Source of the DNA: Sclerurus mexicanus
Lineage: Eukaryota > Chordata > Aves > Passeriformes > Furnariidae
Direction of reading: 5' to 3'
DNA length: 64,000 bases
NCBI GenBank assembly: GCA_013396755.1
Contig: VWZF01003842.1
Coordinates: forward strand, 1,155,442 to 1,219,441
Shown one piece after another: positions 12,101 to 24,477 of this stretch; within the stretch, counting starts at the first letter, position 1; each line of letters starts with the position of its first letter. The notes below the pieces were generated by a model that was not told the origin of the DNA, ran no database searches, and saw only the letters and a program-made list of their open reading frames with translations. The translations under genes were made by a program, and so were the position numbers.

Positions 12101-15100
12101 TTTACTTGGAGTCCAAGGTAAGGTACATTTTCAGTTCTCTTCAAGTACCTTCTGAGAGACAAGGACACTGCAATATAAAGACACACACAGTTTTTTAGAT
12201 TCCCTGAGAGCTGGAGGCCTTAAACTTCACAGCTTGCACTTGGCTGGCCATCCTGTTCAGTACATTAATTAAATACCAAGTGGTATCAAGGGTGCTTTTG
12301 GCTAGCACTGTGATCCCAAGTATTTCTGAGGCAGAGTTTGTAGAACTTACCGGCTGGAGTTTCTCACAGTTCTTTTTCAAGTGGATATTGCTTTCCCCAG
12401 GTTCCTGTCTGAAGATCAGTTCATTGTAGTACTGCTACATAGAAGTGGCCTATACTTTGGGATCCTTTGGCTTGTCAAATCATTGACTAAGTTAACTGTT
12501 TAAGGTAGCAGCATGATGAAGATAAGTCAGAGAAATATGAATCTCCCTTTATACATTTGCATATTGTCCTATAGATAATGAGAATGTGCTTTAAAAGACT
12601 TAATACATTATAATTTAACCAACTAGGGAGAAGGGGTAAAAAGTTTCTCTTATTACTCCACAAAACGTTCTTTAAAGAAATATTGTTAGTTTTACAGCTT
12701 TGGACACATTCAGTGGTCAAGGAGCTGAGTGGCATCACATGAGCATGCAGGGTTATTATAAAATCAGTGAAGATGCTTTGCATCTCCAAATAATGAAACA
12801 AGGCTTTCTGAGGTCCTTGCATTTGCTGTAGACAGATAAATCTTTAATTATTAGTTTAACCAATTGCCATTACCAAAACGAACCTTTAAAAAATGTAAGT
12901 TTCAGCTGTTATTTAGAAAATCTGATAATAAAATTCTTCTCTTCATTTACTTAATCAGATGAAATAAGTACATTTCCTGTTTAGTCAAATCTGACCGTAC
13001 TGCATAACAACTGTTCAGGGCTGAGTAGATTTAAAAACACAGCTTAGTTTGTTTTGTTTCTTTCAAGCCTGTCATTTGCTGACCAAAGGGCACGGGCAGT
13101 GGATTATTTTTACTAGTAAGAAGAGTTTTTCTGCCGCTGCAAGTCACAGAAGTATAAATCTCTGTAACACAGCAGTGTTAACTTAAAGGAGGCTTTGGTA
13201 GACTACTTTGTTCCATTTCCTCCTGCAGGAAACCCAATCTTTTTTACTTCAAGCTGTTTCACAAAACCCCAAACAAAATCTAACATTATTGCAGACAGCA
13301 AAGGGCAGAACACTCAGTTGATGAAAGTTTGAATGTGGAAATGACAATTAGTGAGCGTTTTGCTCCTTTCTGATGACCTGAAATGGGAGTTCCTCTGGGA
13401 ATTTCCAGTAGGGTTTGACTGCACATACTTTAGGGATATGGATGGCTGGAACTAGCAGTGGAAAAACATCCTTGTTTTATCTGTTACTGTTCTGCCAAAA
13501 AAATAGCTAAAGTAGAAAAATCCATTCTCTGCAGTGATATAACAGAAATAGTGTTGGAGATAATGCATGCTCTGTGGTGCATGTAGATAGGCATCGGTAC
13601 TGGCAGCCTTTTATTTGCATCTCCCATCTGCTGGCAGGTATCATTTGACCACATGTGAAAACACATTCATCTCCCTGACCTGGCATGGGGAACCATCCTG
13701 GTTCTGTGAGCCAAGGCTGTGACAGCACAAAGATGGTGCACAGCCCTGCCCTTAGGTGCTGGCTTGGGCCAATTCTGTGCTGGCCAAAAGCATCCTGTAG
13801 TGGGACATGCTATGAACTTGGGGCTCCCCCTCTTTTCTGCAGGAGCCTATGACTCAAAAAGGATTTCTCTGGCTTTACTTTCACTACTGCACTCTTCCTT
13901 CGCTGACCCACTAAATATATTTGACTGGCTGCAAAACCAGGATGTTTTTATCCCTTTTTTTTGTATTTGTTGGGATGGAAGTTTGGTAAATCTAGCACCT
14001 TTAACTATTAACTATTGAACAATGACAGCTATGTAGGGGAATACTGACCCTGTTCTGCTCTTCGCTTTTGCTATCCCCAGTCTGTAAATGCCACTGAGCT
14101 GGGATATGGTATGTGCCAGTCAGCAGCTTCTCTCTGCTCTCTCACTCTCAGTTTCCATGACAGCATCACTGACTTGTTAGCTTTGAAGGAGAACAGAGAA
14201 GTGCCTAGCAAACATTTCCTCTTTGAGGCATTTCCTGCTTTCTGGTCTTGCCACAGCTTTCACCACTGCCTGCTATGGATCTGATTTCAATTCCCATGTA
14301 GCAGCAGCCTCTTGGCTCACTCCTGTCATGGCTGCAGGTTATGGCCTGGTGAGTGGTAGTTGTTCCAGCATGTTGTAAGCAGGAACTCAGAGACATTGAC
14401 TGCATGGGGGATTCTGTGATACTTCTGAGCCTGGCTGTTTCCTGAATTAACATTATTTTGCTGGAAAAACAGGCAAGCTAGTTTTATGCAAGCTTTTCTG
14501 ATTAATCCCTGAGCTTGTCTTAATTTATAGTAATTGGGGAGTGCAGACTGAGGAGCTGGGTTGACAGAGCTGCAGGGGCAATAGCCAGCAGCATGGGTGA
14601 GCAGCAGTGGAGCCCTGGTAACCTCCTGAAGGCCAGGAATTCAGGACATGGTGGCTTGGTGACTTTCCCTGCTACTTAACTAGCCATTCTGCTACGTCTG
14701 ATCTACCTGCCACAGCGCTTTGGACCTCTGCTTCTTGGCTGCAAACCTGGAAGCAGAATGTGTGAACAGAGGGAACAGAACGCAGACTTTCTGGTCTCCT
14801 GCACTGGTATAAATAATCCTGTGGTGGGAGGAGCAAGTTCTCTCTTGGCCTCTCTCTCTCACAGAAATGAGAGGAGCCTGTCTTTCTCCTGATGTGAGTC
14901 TCTGCCAGGAGAGGGAGAGGACAGGGTTAGTGAAGCAAATGACTGCAAGGTAACTTACCTCTAAAAGCACACAGAGCTTTAACCCCTCTTTCCTCCTTTG
15001 GCTGAGCAAAGCACTATTCCAGAGCCAGCTGCAAAGAATTTACTTTGAACTTCTTTCAAAGCCAGTCCCATTTTTTTTATATCTGCCTGCCTCTGTGATC

Positions 15101-18100
15101 AGACTCACGCAGAACCTTGTAGCCATGGCTCCTGGATTCCTTCCTTTCTTCCTGCTACCACTGCTGTGCTGGTTTCTCAGTTCTCAACAGTTACTCTTCC
15201 CACATGACGCAGTGGTCAGACATCTCACTCCTCTTACTGGATTGGGCTCTTTCCCCTGCTCTGTCCCTCTTTTCTCTGTAGGGCTTAGGAACTGCTGTGA
15301 TTTCACACTTGTAGTGCCATCCCTCCCCTTGTGCCCAAGCTGCCACTCAGACTGTCCTGCCGTGGTCACTGCCCATAGGCCGTGCTTCCACTTTGTCTCT
15401 CTGCTCTGTGTTGACATTAGCTAAGGCCAGATGTTCTGTTCCTGTCTGTGCTGTGTTTAACTGCTGACTGTGACGACCTGCTCTGTGCTTAGGAAATAGG
15501 TGCACAGCCAGCAGTTGTGAAAAGATGCAAGGTTGCATTGTGATAGCTAGCCAGCATCTAACACAGGATGCTCTGTAGCTAGTGCGGAGCTGAAGGCTGA
15601 ATTCTCTTGCTCCACCTCATACCAAGTGTGGGTTTTATGTGCTTTCATTGCTCTGAAAATAGCACTTGTTCAATATATTGTCGGAATTAATTGCAGCCCA
15701 TTTTGCTAAGAGCTGGAACCGCTACCGTTGCCTGGAAACCACTGTACTTATAAAATACAGGAATATACACAGTATAGCATATACTGGCCAAACAGGGGAG
15801 GACAAAAAGTCAGTTGCATTAGACAGAGTAGCATGACAACCTTCGAAGTCCATGTAAAGCAATGTTGTTCTCAACTTCTCTTATGGATAATAACCTGTGT
15901 TTAAATCTCTTCCAGGGCTCATCTGTCTGTCAGGTGACAAGTATAGGAGTGACTGTTATACTACTTTATACCTCACGAGCCTGTTACAACTTGTTCATCT
16001 TATCGTTTTCCCAAACCAAGAAAGTCAACTCTTTTGATTATGACTGGTACAATGTATCAGATCAGGCAAGTATGAAAATATTTGCTAATGAGAAAACCTC
16101 ATTCTGTATGTGATGATTGATTTCCTAAATGCTATGACAAGAGGAGTAAATATATTAAAATATTTCTTTTTCCTTTTATTCAATGCACTAAGATTGTTTT
16201 GCTTCAGGAATAAAAGTTTATAGTCATTTTGGCATAAGGAGAATAAAAAATCCAACTCAGTGCTAAAAGAAAGAAGCAGCCACTAGCCAAATAATTTTTT
16301 AAAAAAATCAATCATTGATTTAGCTTGATTTTACTGTCAAAGAAAGAGCACCTTTTATTAAAAAAGGCAGGTATTTTGTCCATTATAAGGAATGTGTTGT
16401 ACTTGGAGAAGCAGAAAAATAGTGTTTAACTCCAGTGAAATGCTCCATTCTGAAATCATCATAAAATGTCCCATTGCCATCCAGGACTATGGAGCTATTT
16501 ACCTTAATTCTGTCATTAGCATGGTAACTTCTGTACTTTGAGGATAACGCTAAGATTCTTCCTAACTTTTAATTGCAAGTGACAATTTAGATTGAAAACT
16601 AACAGTGATAAAATCACTAAAGAAAGCAGCAGGGGATTCTTTGCTGAACTTTATGAAATTTGGGTGTTCAGCTCCTTTCTCTGATTTGAAGCAGGTAGTT
16701 AGGTCCCAGTACTTTTCCAGCTCTGTCAAGGTTAGGCAAAATGGCAGGCCTGGGTCTAGATCATGAGTATCTTTTGTTTGGCCTGAAAATCCCCACTGCT
16801 CGATGTCTCCCCACTCTCTCAGCAAACACCTGCAGACCACAAGCAGCGTTCCCAGCCATGCAAGGGCCTTGTGTTGCCAGGGTGGCCAAGAAATCTGGAG
16901 CCATTAACAACTTTGTGTTAAGCAGTGGGTAAAACTGCAATTAAGATGTAGGTAAACAGTAGGATAGGACTGCCCAGGGGACCTTGTTATGAGTTAGTTG
17001 AGCAGGGTCTGTCAAGGGACCTCCAATCAACCGTGCTGCAGTGCGGAGAAGAGGAGGGTAGCTAGGAGTTGCCAGTCCGTGTAATTAGAACACACCAGTT
17101 TAGGCAGAAGGGCACTAGGTTCTGACTTGCCTCCTGAATCAAATATTTTCCTTCTTGCTGAGGCTGGAGTGTTGCTGCTGCTCCTCCTGACCCCTTGCAG
17201 GGGACAATTCTTGTGCTGACTCCTGCAGTCGAGAGTAAAGTGGCTGGAACTTTATAGCCAGACCATTAGGCCTGTTTCCTCTGTGGATGCAGAGATTGTT
17301 CATAGGGAGCTCACTGGAATGCTTTAGGCTTTGGGCCACTACTACATTCTCTGAAAATCTGTTCTGACTTGTGACATTAGGGTTGCATGAATTTTGGGGT
17401 GAAGTATTTGAACTATATGTAAAGGGCCTGGAACTAAAGAGCGCGTACTCAATTTAATACCAGAATCAAAAGTCACTTTGAAAATTACAGCCAAGTGTTT
17501 GTACTTTAGTACAGCCTCAGGTCACCGGTCAGAAACACCCTTTTCTCTTCTGCACAAAACACATCTAAGGACTGGATTTGCCCTCTGCAGCTATGGGGAA
17601 TGCTGGAAATCTAGAGAGAAAATCAAAGCTAATGCTACAGTAACAGCAGGGGTAATCAAGCTTACAATGTGCACCAATTTGAAGCAAGCAAAGCCTTTCA
17701 TTTTTAAAAGCAATGCCCTTGAACATTGATCTTTTACTACTATTCCCAGCTGGAAAAACACTGGAAAACTAGTTTCTCCTTACTGGATTTGATTACTTAA
17801 TCAAATGGTTTCTTGCCAGGCTTTTAGACTGGGAAGACCCTGTATTAAACTTTGATTTTGCTGAAGGAAAGAGAGGAGGAGGAGGAGGAGGAGGAAAAGT
17901 AGAAGGAAAGGGAAGTCATGTACCCAAGACAGCATATTGATTTTTCTAGCATGCCTTTAATCATTAGCCAGGTTAATCTGGCTCTACTGAATGGAATCTC
18001 TGGCCATGTTGTCAAGCATTTCAGCCACTTAGATACAGAACGTCATAAGAAGACACATTACCTGCTCCATCGTTAAATGAGTTGCCATCTTTATTTTAAA

Positions 18101-21100
18101 ACACTTTTCTCTTTTACTTTTTAACAGGCAGATCTGAAATGTCAGCTGGGAGATGCAGGTTACATAGTGTTTGGAGTGATCCTTTTCATCTGGGAGCTCT
18201 TGCCTACTTCCTTGGTTGTGTATTTCTTCCGTGTCCGAAACCCTGCAAAAGATCTAGTAAGTGGAATTTCTTAGGGTATTTATTAGTGTAATGTCCAGAC
18301 AGGTCTGGAGGGCTCAGCTTCTGAAGGAGCTTTTGCTTCTTTACATTCTGATTTCTCTTTTTCAAACTGTCCTTGACAGAATAAAAGCAACCCAAACTTC
18401 CTACTTCTTTATGCTAAGTCCTCATGAAAGGAACTCATAATTTATCCAGAAGGAAGGCAAAATGTTTCTCCGGCATTTTACCTTAAAAATCAGGAACGTT
18501 CTTAAATTTAGGGACATCTTTCCTCTGAGTTTCTACAGCACTTTACTGGAGTCAGTGGAAAAGAAGTTTGATATCTAAACTTGGGATCTTTCATCACATA
18601 GCAGTGAAAATGGTTGTGTGCTAACTGTTCAATGGTATGTATGAAATAACAGGTGGAATTCTTTAAGTCCTGTATCCATGGACTTGTTTCTAAGTCGAAG
18701 ACCGGTGGCCATAATCAGCATTTGCTGACTTGTTTGTTACTTCAGCAGAGCAGAAATTAAGGTATGAGTTGTAATCATAATTCCCTGTAAGTATTCTTAA
18801 TATCTAGGTAGTTAATAGATGGACAAGCATCTTTTTATAGCTGCAGGTAACACCTCCAGGTTAGCATAGGACATGCTGGTTGACAGGTACATGGAGAATA
18901 CCAGCCCTGTGATACAATTACTGAGGTAATGCCTCTGTTTCTGTAGGACAAACAAAACCAGATAATGTTCCCCAAAAAGGGTGTCAGTGGTACACACACA
19001 AGTAAGAGAAGCAAATAATAGAATAATTTTTTAGACAAGGTGATGGTTTTTATTCTCATATGAACATTTCAGAGACAATGATAAAACCAACCTGAAAAAA
19101 GAAGTAATACCTGACATTGCACTACGAAACCCCATGGTCTCCAACACCCATCACTAGAAACACCTCAGCTCCACTTCTGCTTAGGAGTTAGCCAGGACAA
19201 CTGCAAAGAGAAGAAAAGTTTCAAAGTGTAGTCCAGTGAGACTGCTCTTTTAAAAAGTGACCACAGAGAGATCTCATTCTATTTAGTAAGGCTAGACCTG
19301 GTGGACAAGTTTGGATAGTGTGTGGAGATTCACAAGAACACGAAAATAAGGGATGTGGTCTAATCATTCCTTTCAAAAAGCTGATCCCATGGAGACTTGG
19401 AATCCTACTCAAATGAGAGTTCAAATGGAGTCCAACAGGCAGTATTCTCTCACTGCAGTAACACATATAACATTATGTGTTTGCATTGTAATTTGCAGAA
19501 AGCCTTAAATCTCCACCTTCATACAGTTCAGAAGAGCCAGTCAGTGATATCACTTCTTTTATGGGTACCCTTTTTAGGATAGACATGATTAGTCTATAAT
19601 TTTTTTTTTTTTTTNNNNNNNNNNNNNNNNNNNNNNNNNNNNNACATATGACAATATTAAGAGGAAAACCAGAAACAACGTTAGAACGAAATAAAGCAAG
19701 GGAAAACTGAACTTCAGTGTGAGAATGCCACAAGAGGGAGACCAAGAGCCGTAGGACTTTAGGCTAATGCGTGGCTCCCACAGCAAAGTATCAGTGATTG
19801 AAAATACTTAGTCAGAAAGCATGGTGTTAGAATAAAAACAAACCCTCCTTTAGTTAAAAAAAAAAATGACAACAACTTTGATTTAATAAAAATCCAAACT
19901 ATTCTTTATATTTAATAAGGAACAATCCCAAGAAACAGTGGTTCTTTGGTTTTATGTTGCATTCAGGACTCCAGAAACAAAAAGTTTGAGTAGAGGCATC
20001 CTGCACTCAGCATTATTCAAACGTGAAGCTCCTTTCCGCAGATGATTATAGCCTGGAAAGAGCTGTCTGTCAGTTTTGGTGCTGACACGGGTTCATCACT
20101 GCAGTGTATGGCCCTTTGCCTTGCCATACCTTCAGTCAGACGTGTTGGAAAGGAGGACATGACAAAGGTGCACCTATCTTTACTTCATCTTTGTCAAAGT
20201 TATTTAACATCCAGAATAAAGGGGAAGATTAAACTGCTCTCCTGCTTAAGGCCAAGGAGATGATGGTTTATCCACAGGTGCAGGGAACCCTTTTCCGGGG
20301 GATGGATGCAGTGGATGAGGCTCAGCTGGGTGCTAAATGTCCCTCTGCACTGTTTCCAGAGTCAAACTGACCTTTAGAATCTTGTACGTTTTCTGTTTTC
20401 ATAGGGAAATAAAATGAAAGTGCTTTATAAATTAAGGAGTTACATGTACACTCCCTTCTTTGTTTTATTAATGGTTCTGACCTTGGGATTTCACCCTCAC
20501 AGCATTATAGGGTAGATACCGAAAATGCTCAGCAAGGTCCTAAGGGGCTTTCCAGGCATGGTTTCACCAAGCAGTGTGCCAGGCTTCAACATGATCAGTT
20601 CCTGAGGCAAGGGAGGTAAAGCACCACAAGAGAGTGTGACCAATGTGGGAGGTAAAATCAAATCTCTTTAGGTGTTTCATATCTTTCAGCTTTTCCGCTG
20701 CTTCCCTACTGCTCACTTCAAGTCAGCTGGCTAAAAGCACAAAGTGTCCAGGATAGGCAGGAATTCAGCAGACATGTTAAATGCAGACTGGAGGATGGTC
20801 TCAGAAATGAGTCACGTGTTAGCTAAGAAATAAGGATGAGAAAAAGTTGTTGGGATCAGTAGACTATCACTATGCTGATAGAGACAAACATAGAATGCAA
20901 AATTATTTCTATTGCCTACAGCAAATGTAAAATTGCCTGTTTTATTTTGGAAACCAGGAGGTAAGCCTGCAGTATCTTTTTTTACAAATCAGGCACCAAG
21001 AAGTTTATCTATCTGGTACAAGTACTGACTGAGGTTTCCCTTCCCTCAGGCCAATGCAGGAATGGTCCCAAGCCATGGCTTCAGTCCCAGATCTTACTTC

Positions 21101-22944
21101 TTTGACAACCCTCGCAGATACGACAGCGATGACGATCTAGCATGGAACATTGCGCCACAGGGGGCACAGGGCAGGTGAGATACAGAAGGGAACTGCTTGC
21201 TTCCCGAAACAGAAACCGGAGGAGGAACAACTCTGACACACTGCAAAACACTGATGTACATTTTCTAGCTGCAATTGTTGCTTAAATCCCAGGGAAGGGC
21301 GAGAGGAAGCAGTTGAGGAAGCTGAAGTGGAAAGGTAGCACTGAGTGACTGTAGGGAACCAAGGGCCCCATAGACACTACAGAGACACCAGAGTGAAAGT
21401 GGTTACATAATTTAACAATTGTAGCAGCATGCTGTGCTTGGAAAAATGCAGGTCAGATCTTTGGGTTGCATGTTTCAGCCTCTGTTTCTTCCAAGAGTGG
21501 CTTAAGAAGTGCCATTTACTCATTCAAGTGTGTGAACAAGGCAATCTAGAGAAACAGCTGTCTCCCTGCTCAGGGAGAGCTCAACAGCGCAGGCAGCAGC
21601 TTGTGATGATGGCAGTGAGAAGCCCTCAACTTATAGGTTGCCCTGTAACATAACTAAATGTCCTGACTTAGTGCCATGGTCTAGGAACCATGGTGGTAGT
21701 GGATCAAGGGTTGGACTTGATGATCTCAGAGGTCTTTTCCAACCTGGCTGATTCTATGAGGGTTACCTGAAATGAAGGGAGCATTTGCTTTCCCACATAC
21801 TGAAAGCTTAGGAAAATCCACCTAATCCCTGAAATTCTGCACAGCCCAGAACTGGCACAAAAATATGGTTTTCTCTGCACCACTGGGAACTCTAGATAAA
21901 GATTCCTGTCCAGGAAGGAGTAGTTCAAACCAACGATAGCACCCAATTCACAGAAGGAAAGGCACTGCCAGGACTCTATCCTGCCCCGAGAGGAGGCTCA
22001 GTCAAGTGTTATCCTTTGGTTGTTCCTGTATCTACACTATGCTAGGAGTAGATTAGTGTAATCACTCATCTTGAAGTGCCAGCTAACTTGCTAACCATAG
22101 TTAACATACCCACATCTAGTTCTTACTGCTCATGTGGCTAAGACTGTGTAGTCCTTGTCTCTGAGCCTAGACCAGGGTTCAGTAAAGCTAAATACTCACT
22201 ATTTAGAGTTATCAACTATCCTACCCCTGCATTCATTAGTTTCTCACACAGTAAATAAACCCACAGAGGATGCTGCAAGGTGGTGTGTGCCAGCCTGGTA
22301 TCCAGCCTAGAGCGAGAGGCATCCTCCCTTCCACACAGAGGCATCAGGGAACCAGCCACACTGATAACGTGCATGGGTCCCACCGGGAGCTGAACCAGCC
22401 ACATGCATTGTCTCACACTGCTCATGGGAGAAGTGCCAGCACGGCAGAGCTGCTAAACCACATCCCAATCCCTTGGACATAGAAGGTTTAGGTCTGTCAC
22501 TGATAGGCCCTCGCAGTGCCAGGACTTGGGAGGGATGAGCAGCACCACTTCTGGGATTTTCAAACACCTTTCAAACAGTGATTCAGAAAGGGAGAATCTT
22601 CAGTGAACTAGGAGGACCAGGAAACAGATAATAAGTTGAGAACACTTGGGCCAAAATAATTAATAGATCAGAAAAATGAACAGCTGCCTGAACCTCTGGT
22701 TGGGGGTTTATTTTATTTTTGCACTTCAGCATGAGAACTTCCTCTACATGATTTGCATTTTTCCCACATTAACTAACCAGGTATCTACAGAATCAACCTG
22801 CTAGGTACTAATTCTTCTGTTTTCTTTCTAAGTTTCTCTCCAGACTACTATGACTGGAGCCATCAGAACAACAGCTTCATGGCTTACATAGGATCCCTCC
22901 AACAAGATCCAGCACTGGACACAGACCGGCCAAGCCCTATATAA
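6051..22944 (+). CDS. GPR137B: GPR137B, coding exons 2-7 (5' partial, spliced)
   Basis: GPR137B (formerly TM7SF1) is a seven-pass membrane protein of lysosomes, reported to act on Rag GTPase/mTORC1 signalling and in osteoclasts. Six exons join in frame: 6051-6100, 11895-12117, 15916-16065, 18128-18256, 21050-21174 and 22833-22944. They give 262 codons, close to the expected C-terminal two thirds of the roughly 400-residue family protein. Visible hydrophobic segments are [16 protein letters not shown] and [17 protein letters not shown] (exon 3), a segment around [10 protein letters not shown] (exon 4), and [16 protein letters not shown] (exon 5). The sequon NVS lies between the last two. The tail carries the acidic DSDDDL stretch. 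The match to remembered human GPR137B is near identical in exons 2-6. Exon 1, encoding the N-terminus and first three helices, was not found in 1-6050 and must lie upstream. Intron 4 has a GC donor. The gene converges on ERO1B. Confidence 0.96.
7920..8020 (-). mobile_element. CR1 LINE, 3'-end fragment
   Basis: The sequence from cagagtggtttggattgg to gatcaggttgctcaaatcc is the reverse complement of the well-known 3' end of avian CR1 elements, with the diagnostic words for 'agatcatctagtccaaccc' and 'gggcagga(c)a'. About 100 bp survives, a typical 5'-truncated copy, lying antisense in GPR137B intron 2. Confidence 0.85.
9767..10740 (-). mobile_element. CR1 LINE fragment with ORF2 reverse-transcriptase remnant
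   Basis: A 5'-truncated CR1 retrotransposon of about 970 bp in antisense orientation to GPR137B. Its 3' end shows cacagaat/gacagaat, the 8-bp terminal repeat of CR1 read in reverse. On the minus strand, one frame (about 10730 to 10250) contains the reverse-transcriptase motifs [12 protein letters not shown] and FADDTK. A second frame (10260 to 9856) carries the C-terminal region ([16 protein letters not shown]). The change of frame near 10255 shows it is a broken copy. Each block stays open for more than 130 codons, so decay is modest. The 3' non-coding tail lies at about 9767-9855. Confidence 0.92.
11895..12117 (+). CDS. GPR137B: GPR137B exon 3
   Basis: This 223-nt exon (one base plus 74 codons) runs from LPLYLASLF to NIYLESK. 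It holds two hydrophobic helices separated by the basic loop [10 protein letters not shown]. The acceptor is ctctcccag and the donor gtaagg. An ATG at 11860 in the same open frame lies upstream of the acceptor and is intronic in this model. Confidence 0.96.
12118..15915 (+). other. GPR137B intron 3
   Basis: A 3.8-kb intron. No interspersed repeat or exon was recognised. The 109-codon open frame at 15095-15424 is rich in Leu, Pro and Ser, matches nothing I know and has no splice or promoter support. Confidence 0.85.
15916..16065 (+). CDS. GPR137B: GPR137B exon 4 (GC donor)
   Basis: This exon is exactly 50 codons, from GSSVCQV to YNVSDQ. It contains one membrane helix and the N-glycosylation sequon NVS in the following loop. 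The acceptor is ctcttccag. The donor is gcaagt, not GT. Only cutting after CAG keeps phase 0 with the next exon, which begins ADLKCQL as in the human protein (ADLKNQL). Confidence 0.95.
16066..18127 (+). other. GPR137B intron 4 (GC-AG)
   Basis: A 2.1-kb intron beginning gcaagt and ending ttttaacag. It contains a GGA microsatellite at 17873-17895. No exon was seen. Confidence 0.88.
17873..17895 (+). repeat. (GGA)n microsatellite
   Basis: About seven to eight GGA units in a purine-rich stretch that continues as GAAAAGTAGAAGGAAAGGG. An ordinary simple repeat inside GPR137B intron 4. Confidence 0.9.
18128..18256 (+). CDS. GPR137B: GPR137B exon 5
   Basis: This exon of 43 codons runs from ADLKCQL to NPAKDL and holds the last membrane helix, with FIWELLP at its core and the basic stop-transfer FFRVRNP after it. 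The acceptor is ttttaacag and the donor gtaagt. Both boundaries are phase 0. Confidence 0.96.
18257..21049 (+). other. GPR137B intron 5
   Basis: A 2.8-kb intron with a T-run and a 29-N gap at 19601-19643. No exon or known repeat was recognised; the open frames that cross the N run are artefacts. Confidence 0.85.
19615..19643. other. Assembly gap (29 N)
   Basis: Twenty-nine N directly after a run of T (19601-19614). The odd size suggests an estimated or masked low-complexity gap. It lies in an intron, so no coding sequence is affected. Confidence 0.97.
21050..21174 (+). CDS. GPR137B: GPR137B exon 6
   Basis: This 125-nt exon (41 codons plus two bases) encodes the cytoplasmic tail from [11 protein letters not shown] through [16 protein letters not shown] to PQGAQG. 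This tail block is strongly conserved in the family. The acceptor is cttccctcag and the donor gtgaga. The split codon AG|T gives Ser. Confidence 0.96.
21175..22832 (+). other. GPR137B intron 6
   Basis: A 1.7-kb intron holding a sense-orientation CR1 3' end at 21668-21759. Nothing else was recognised. Confidence 0.85.
21668..21759 (+). mobile_element. CR1 LINE, 3'-end fragment
   Basis: The stretch from cttagtgccatgg through ggttggacttgatgatctc and ttttccaacct to gattctatga is the canonical CR1 3' end, finishing with the ATTCTATG-type terminal repeat. It is about 90 bp long, heavily 5'-truncated, and lies in sense orientation within GPR137B. Confidence 0.92.
22833..22944 (+). CDS. GPR137B: GPR137B exon 7, coding part with stop
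   Basis: The last coding segment reads [15 protein letters not shown] and ends DRPSPI followed by TAA at 22942-22944. It follows the acceptor tttctttctaag. The extreme C-terminus differs from human more than the other exons do, as expected for a tail end. The 3' UTR continues from 22945. Confidence 0.95.
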
Positions 22945-23419
22945 TGTCAATCAACTACAGCATTCCAGGACATTCCAATATTAAAACCAATACTCTGAAA
23001 AACAAAGCTTAGCAACTTTTCTTCACCTTTTGGTTTTTAGAAGTGTTCCTGTGCACAGATAAATGAAGAACCTTGCTGCGAGCTTTCCATAGTTCAAGGA
23101 GAAGTATAAGCTAATGATTTAAACTTCAAAGACTGTTCCAATTAATACCTTGTTCTAAGTCATGGTGTTTTTGGCTTTGAATAGAGTTGTTAAAAAGTAT
23201 AATTTAATCATTTTTATGCTCATTTTAAAAGAGCAAATTTCATGAAGTGAAATGGCATAATTATTTTCTAAGTATTTTTATTTTTTACTCTGTGTATGAG
23301 GTTAGAAATACATGATTATGACCAATATACTGTAAACATACGGATGGGTTTTTCAAATGCATGACAGTTGCAATTCTTACACGCACATAAAAGCCTGTAA
23401 GGAAAAAAATATCAACCCA

Positions 23420-23425
23420 ATTAAA
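23420..23425 (+). terminator. GPR137B: Candidate GPR137B poly(A) signal (ATTAAA)
   Basis: The common variant hexamer ATTAAA, about 475 nt after the stop codon. The sequence after it is only weakly U-rich. It is a candidate only. Confidence 0.35.
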
Positions 23426-24471
23426 TACTGTCTTTTCAAGTTATCACTAAGTTCTCAGAGCACAATTTATTCCTTGCATATCACTGCTTACTCAGTGTGG
23501 CAGGATAGTTGGAGGCTAAAAGTTATCTGTACACTGCTTTCTTCTAAGAAAGTAAAAAAACTGTATCTTCTCAGCAGCATTAGGGACAGTGCCCAAAGAG
23601 TAGAGACGGGCATGTGCTCTGGCTGGAGCATTGTGAACTGCAAAACAGGCTGAAAAATGTCTGTGTTTGAAAAATTAAGGTTATGTGATCATTTCCATCA
23701 GTCAGAGCTAGGTATATTATATAGAAGAGGAAGTCAAATACCTAGCCAGGGAGAGGGATACATAGAACAGTTTGTACCTGCTTATTTATTTATTAAGAAT
23801 CTGGGAAGTGCAGTCTAGGAATAGAACAAGAGCCAGGAGTACATAAAGAAGAACCCCAAGTGTGCTTTTCTTCACAAGGAACAGAAGGTCAGCAAAGCTG
23901 TGCTTCAGCCTCATATCTTCAGGGATAGATACAGTGAGTTGTGGTGGAAATGGTGGATAAATACCACTCCAGGATGCAAAATATGCACAGGGCAAGCCTA
24001 AAAGTAATTAATACTAATCTAAGGCAACCAGGACCCCTGACTCTACTTCAGGTCTTGTTATTGTGCCCAGTGCTCTACAGTGAAGAACTCTGCATCCCCA
24101 GTATTTCTAAGTGAAACAAATATTGTAACTCGATTCACACATCCCTTGAGAAAAACGTACTACTTCTAGTTATCTTTACTTCTATAAAAGTAGTTCATTT
24201 TGAGGTGTACTACAGCATCCCCAAAAGACAGACGGGCTTTGTATTTCCTCATGCTCAACTTCAGGAAGTCCAACTAGTCAAGAATTCTTGTGTACATTGC
24301 ACTGAAAATCTACAGGGAGGGAAAAAAAAAGGAGGAGGAGTAGATCTGATCAAATCTGCTTGAAAGACAAAAGCACAGTAGTGCCACACTCACACATCCA
24401 GTCTTCCACAGGGGCTTTGGGCTTTGTGGTCTTCATACTGAAGACAAAGCATGAGCCTTGTCTCCAGCAGA

Positions 24472-24477
24472 AATAAA
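24472..24477 (+). terminator. GPR137B: Candidate distal GPR137B poly(A) signal (AATAAA)
   Basis: A perfect AATAAA about 1.5 kb after the GPR137B stop, only about 110 bp from the candidate ERO1B distal poly(A) signal on the other strand. If both are used the two transcripts would end almost touching. Confidence 0.4.

Noticed and set aside
11860..12198. Open frame starting with ATG at 11860 as an intronless gene
   Set aside because: It is GPR137B exon 3 read through both splice sites. The acceptor at 11894 and the phase match to exon 2 show that the first twelve codons are intronic.
15095..15424. 109-codon hydrophobic open frame in GPR137B intron 3
   Set aside because: No known family, no splice or promoter support, and composition typical of chance in pyrimidine-rich DNA.
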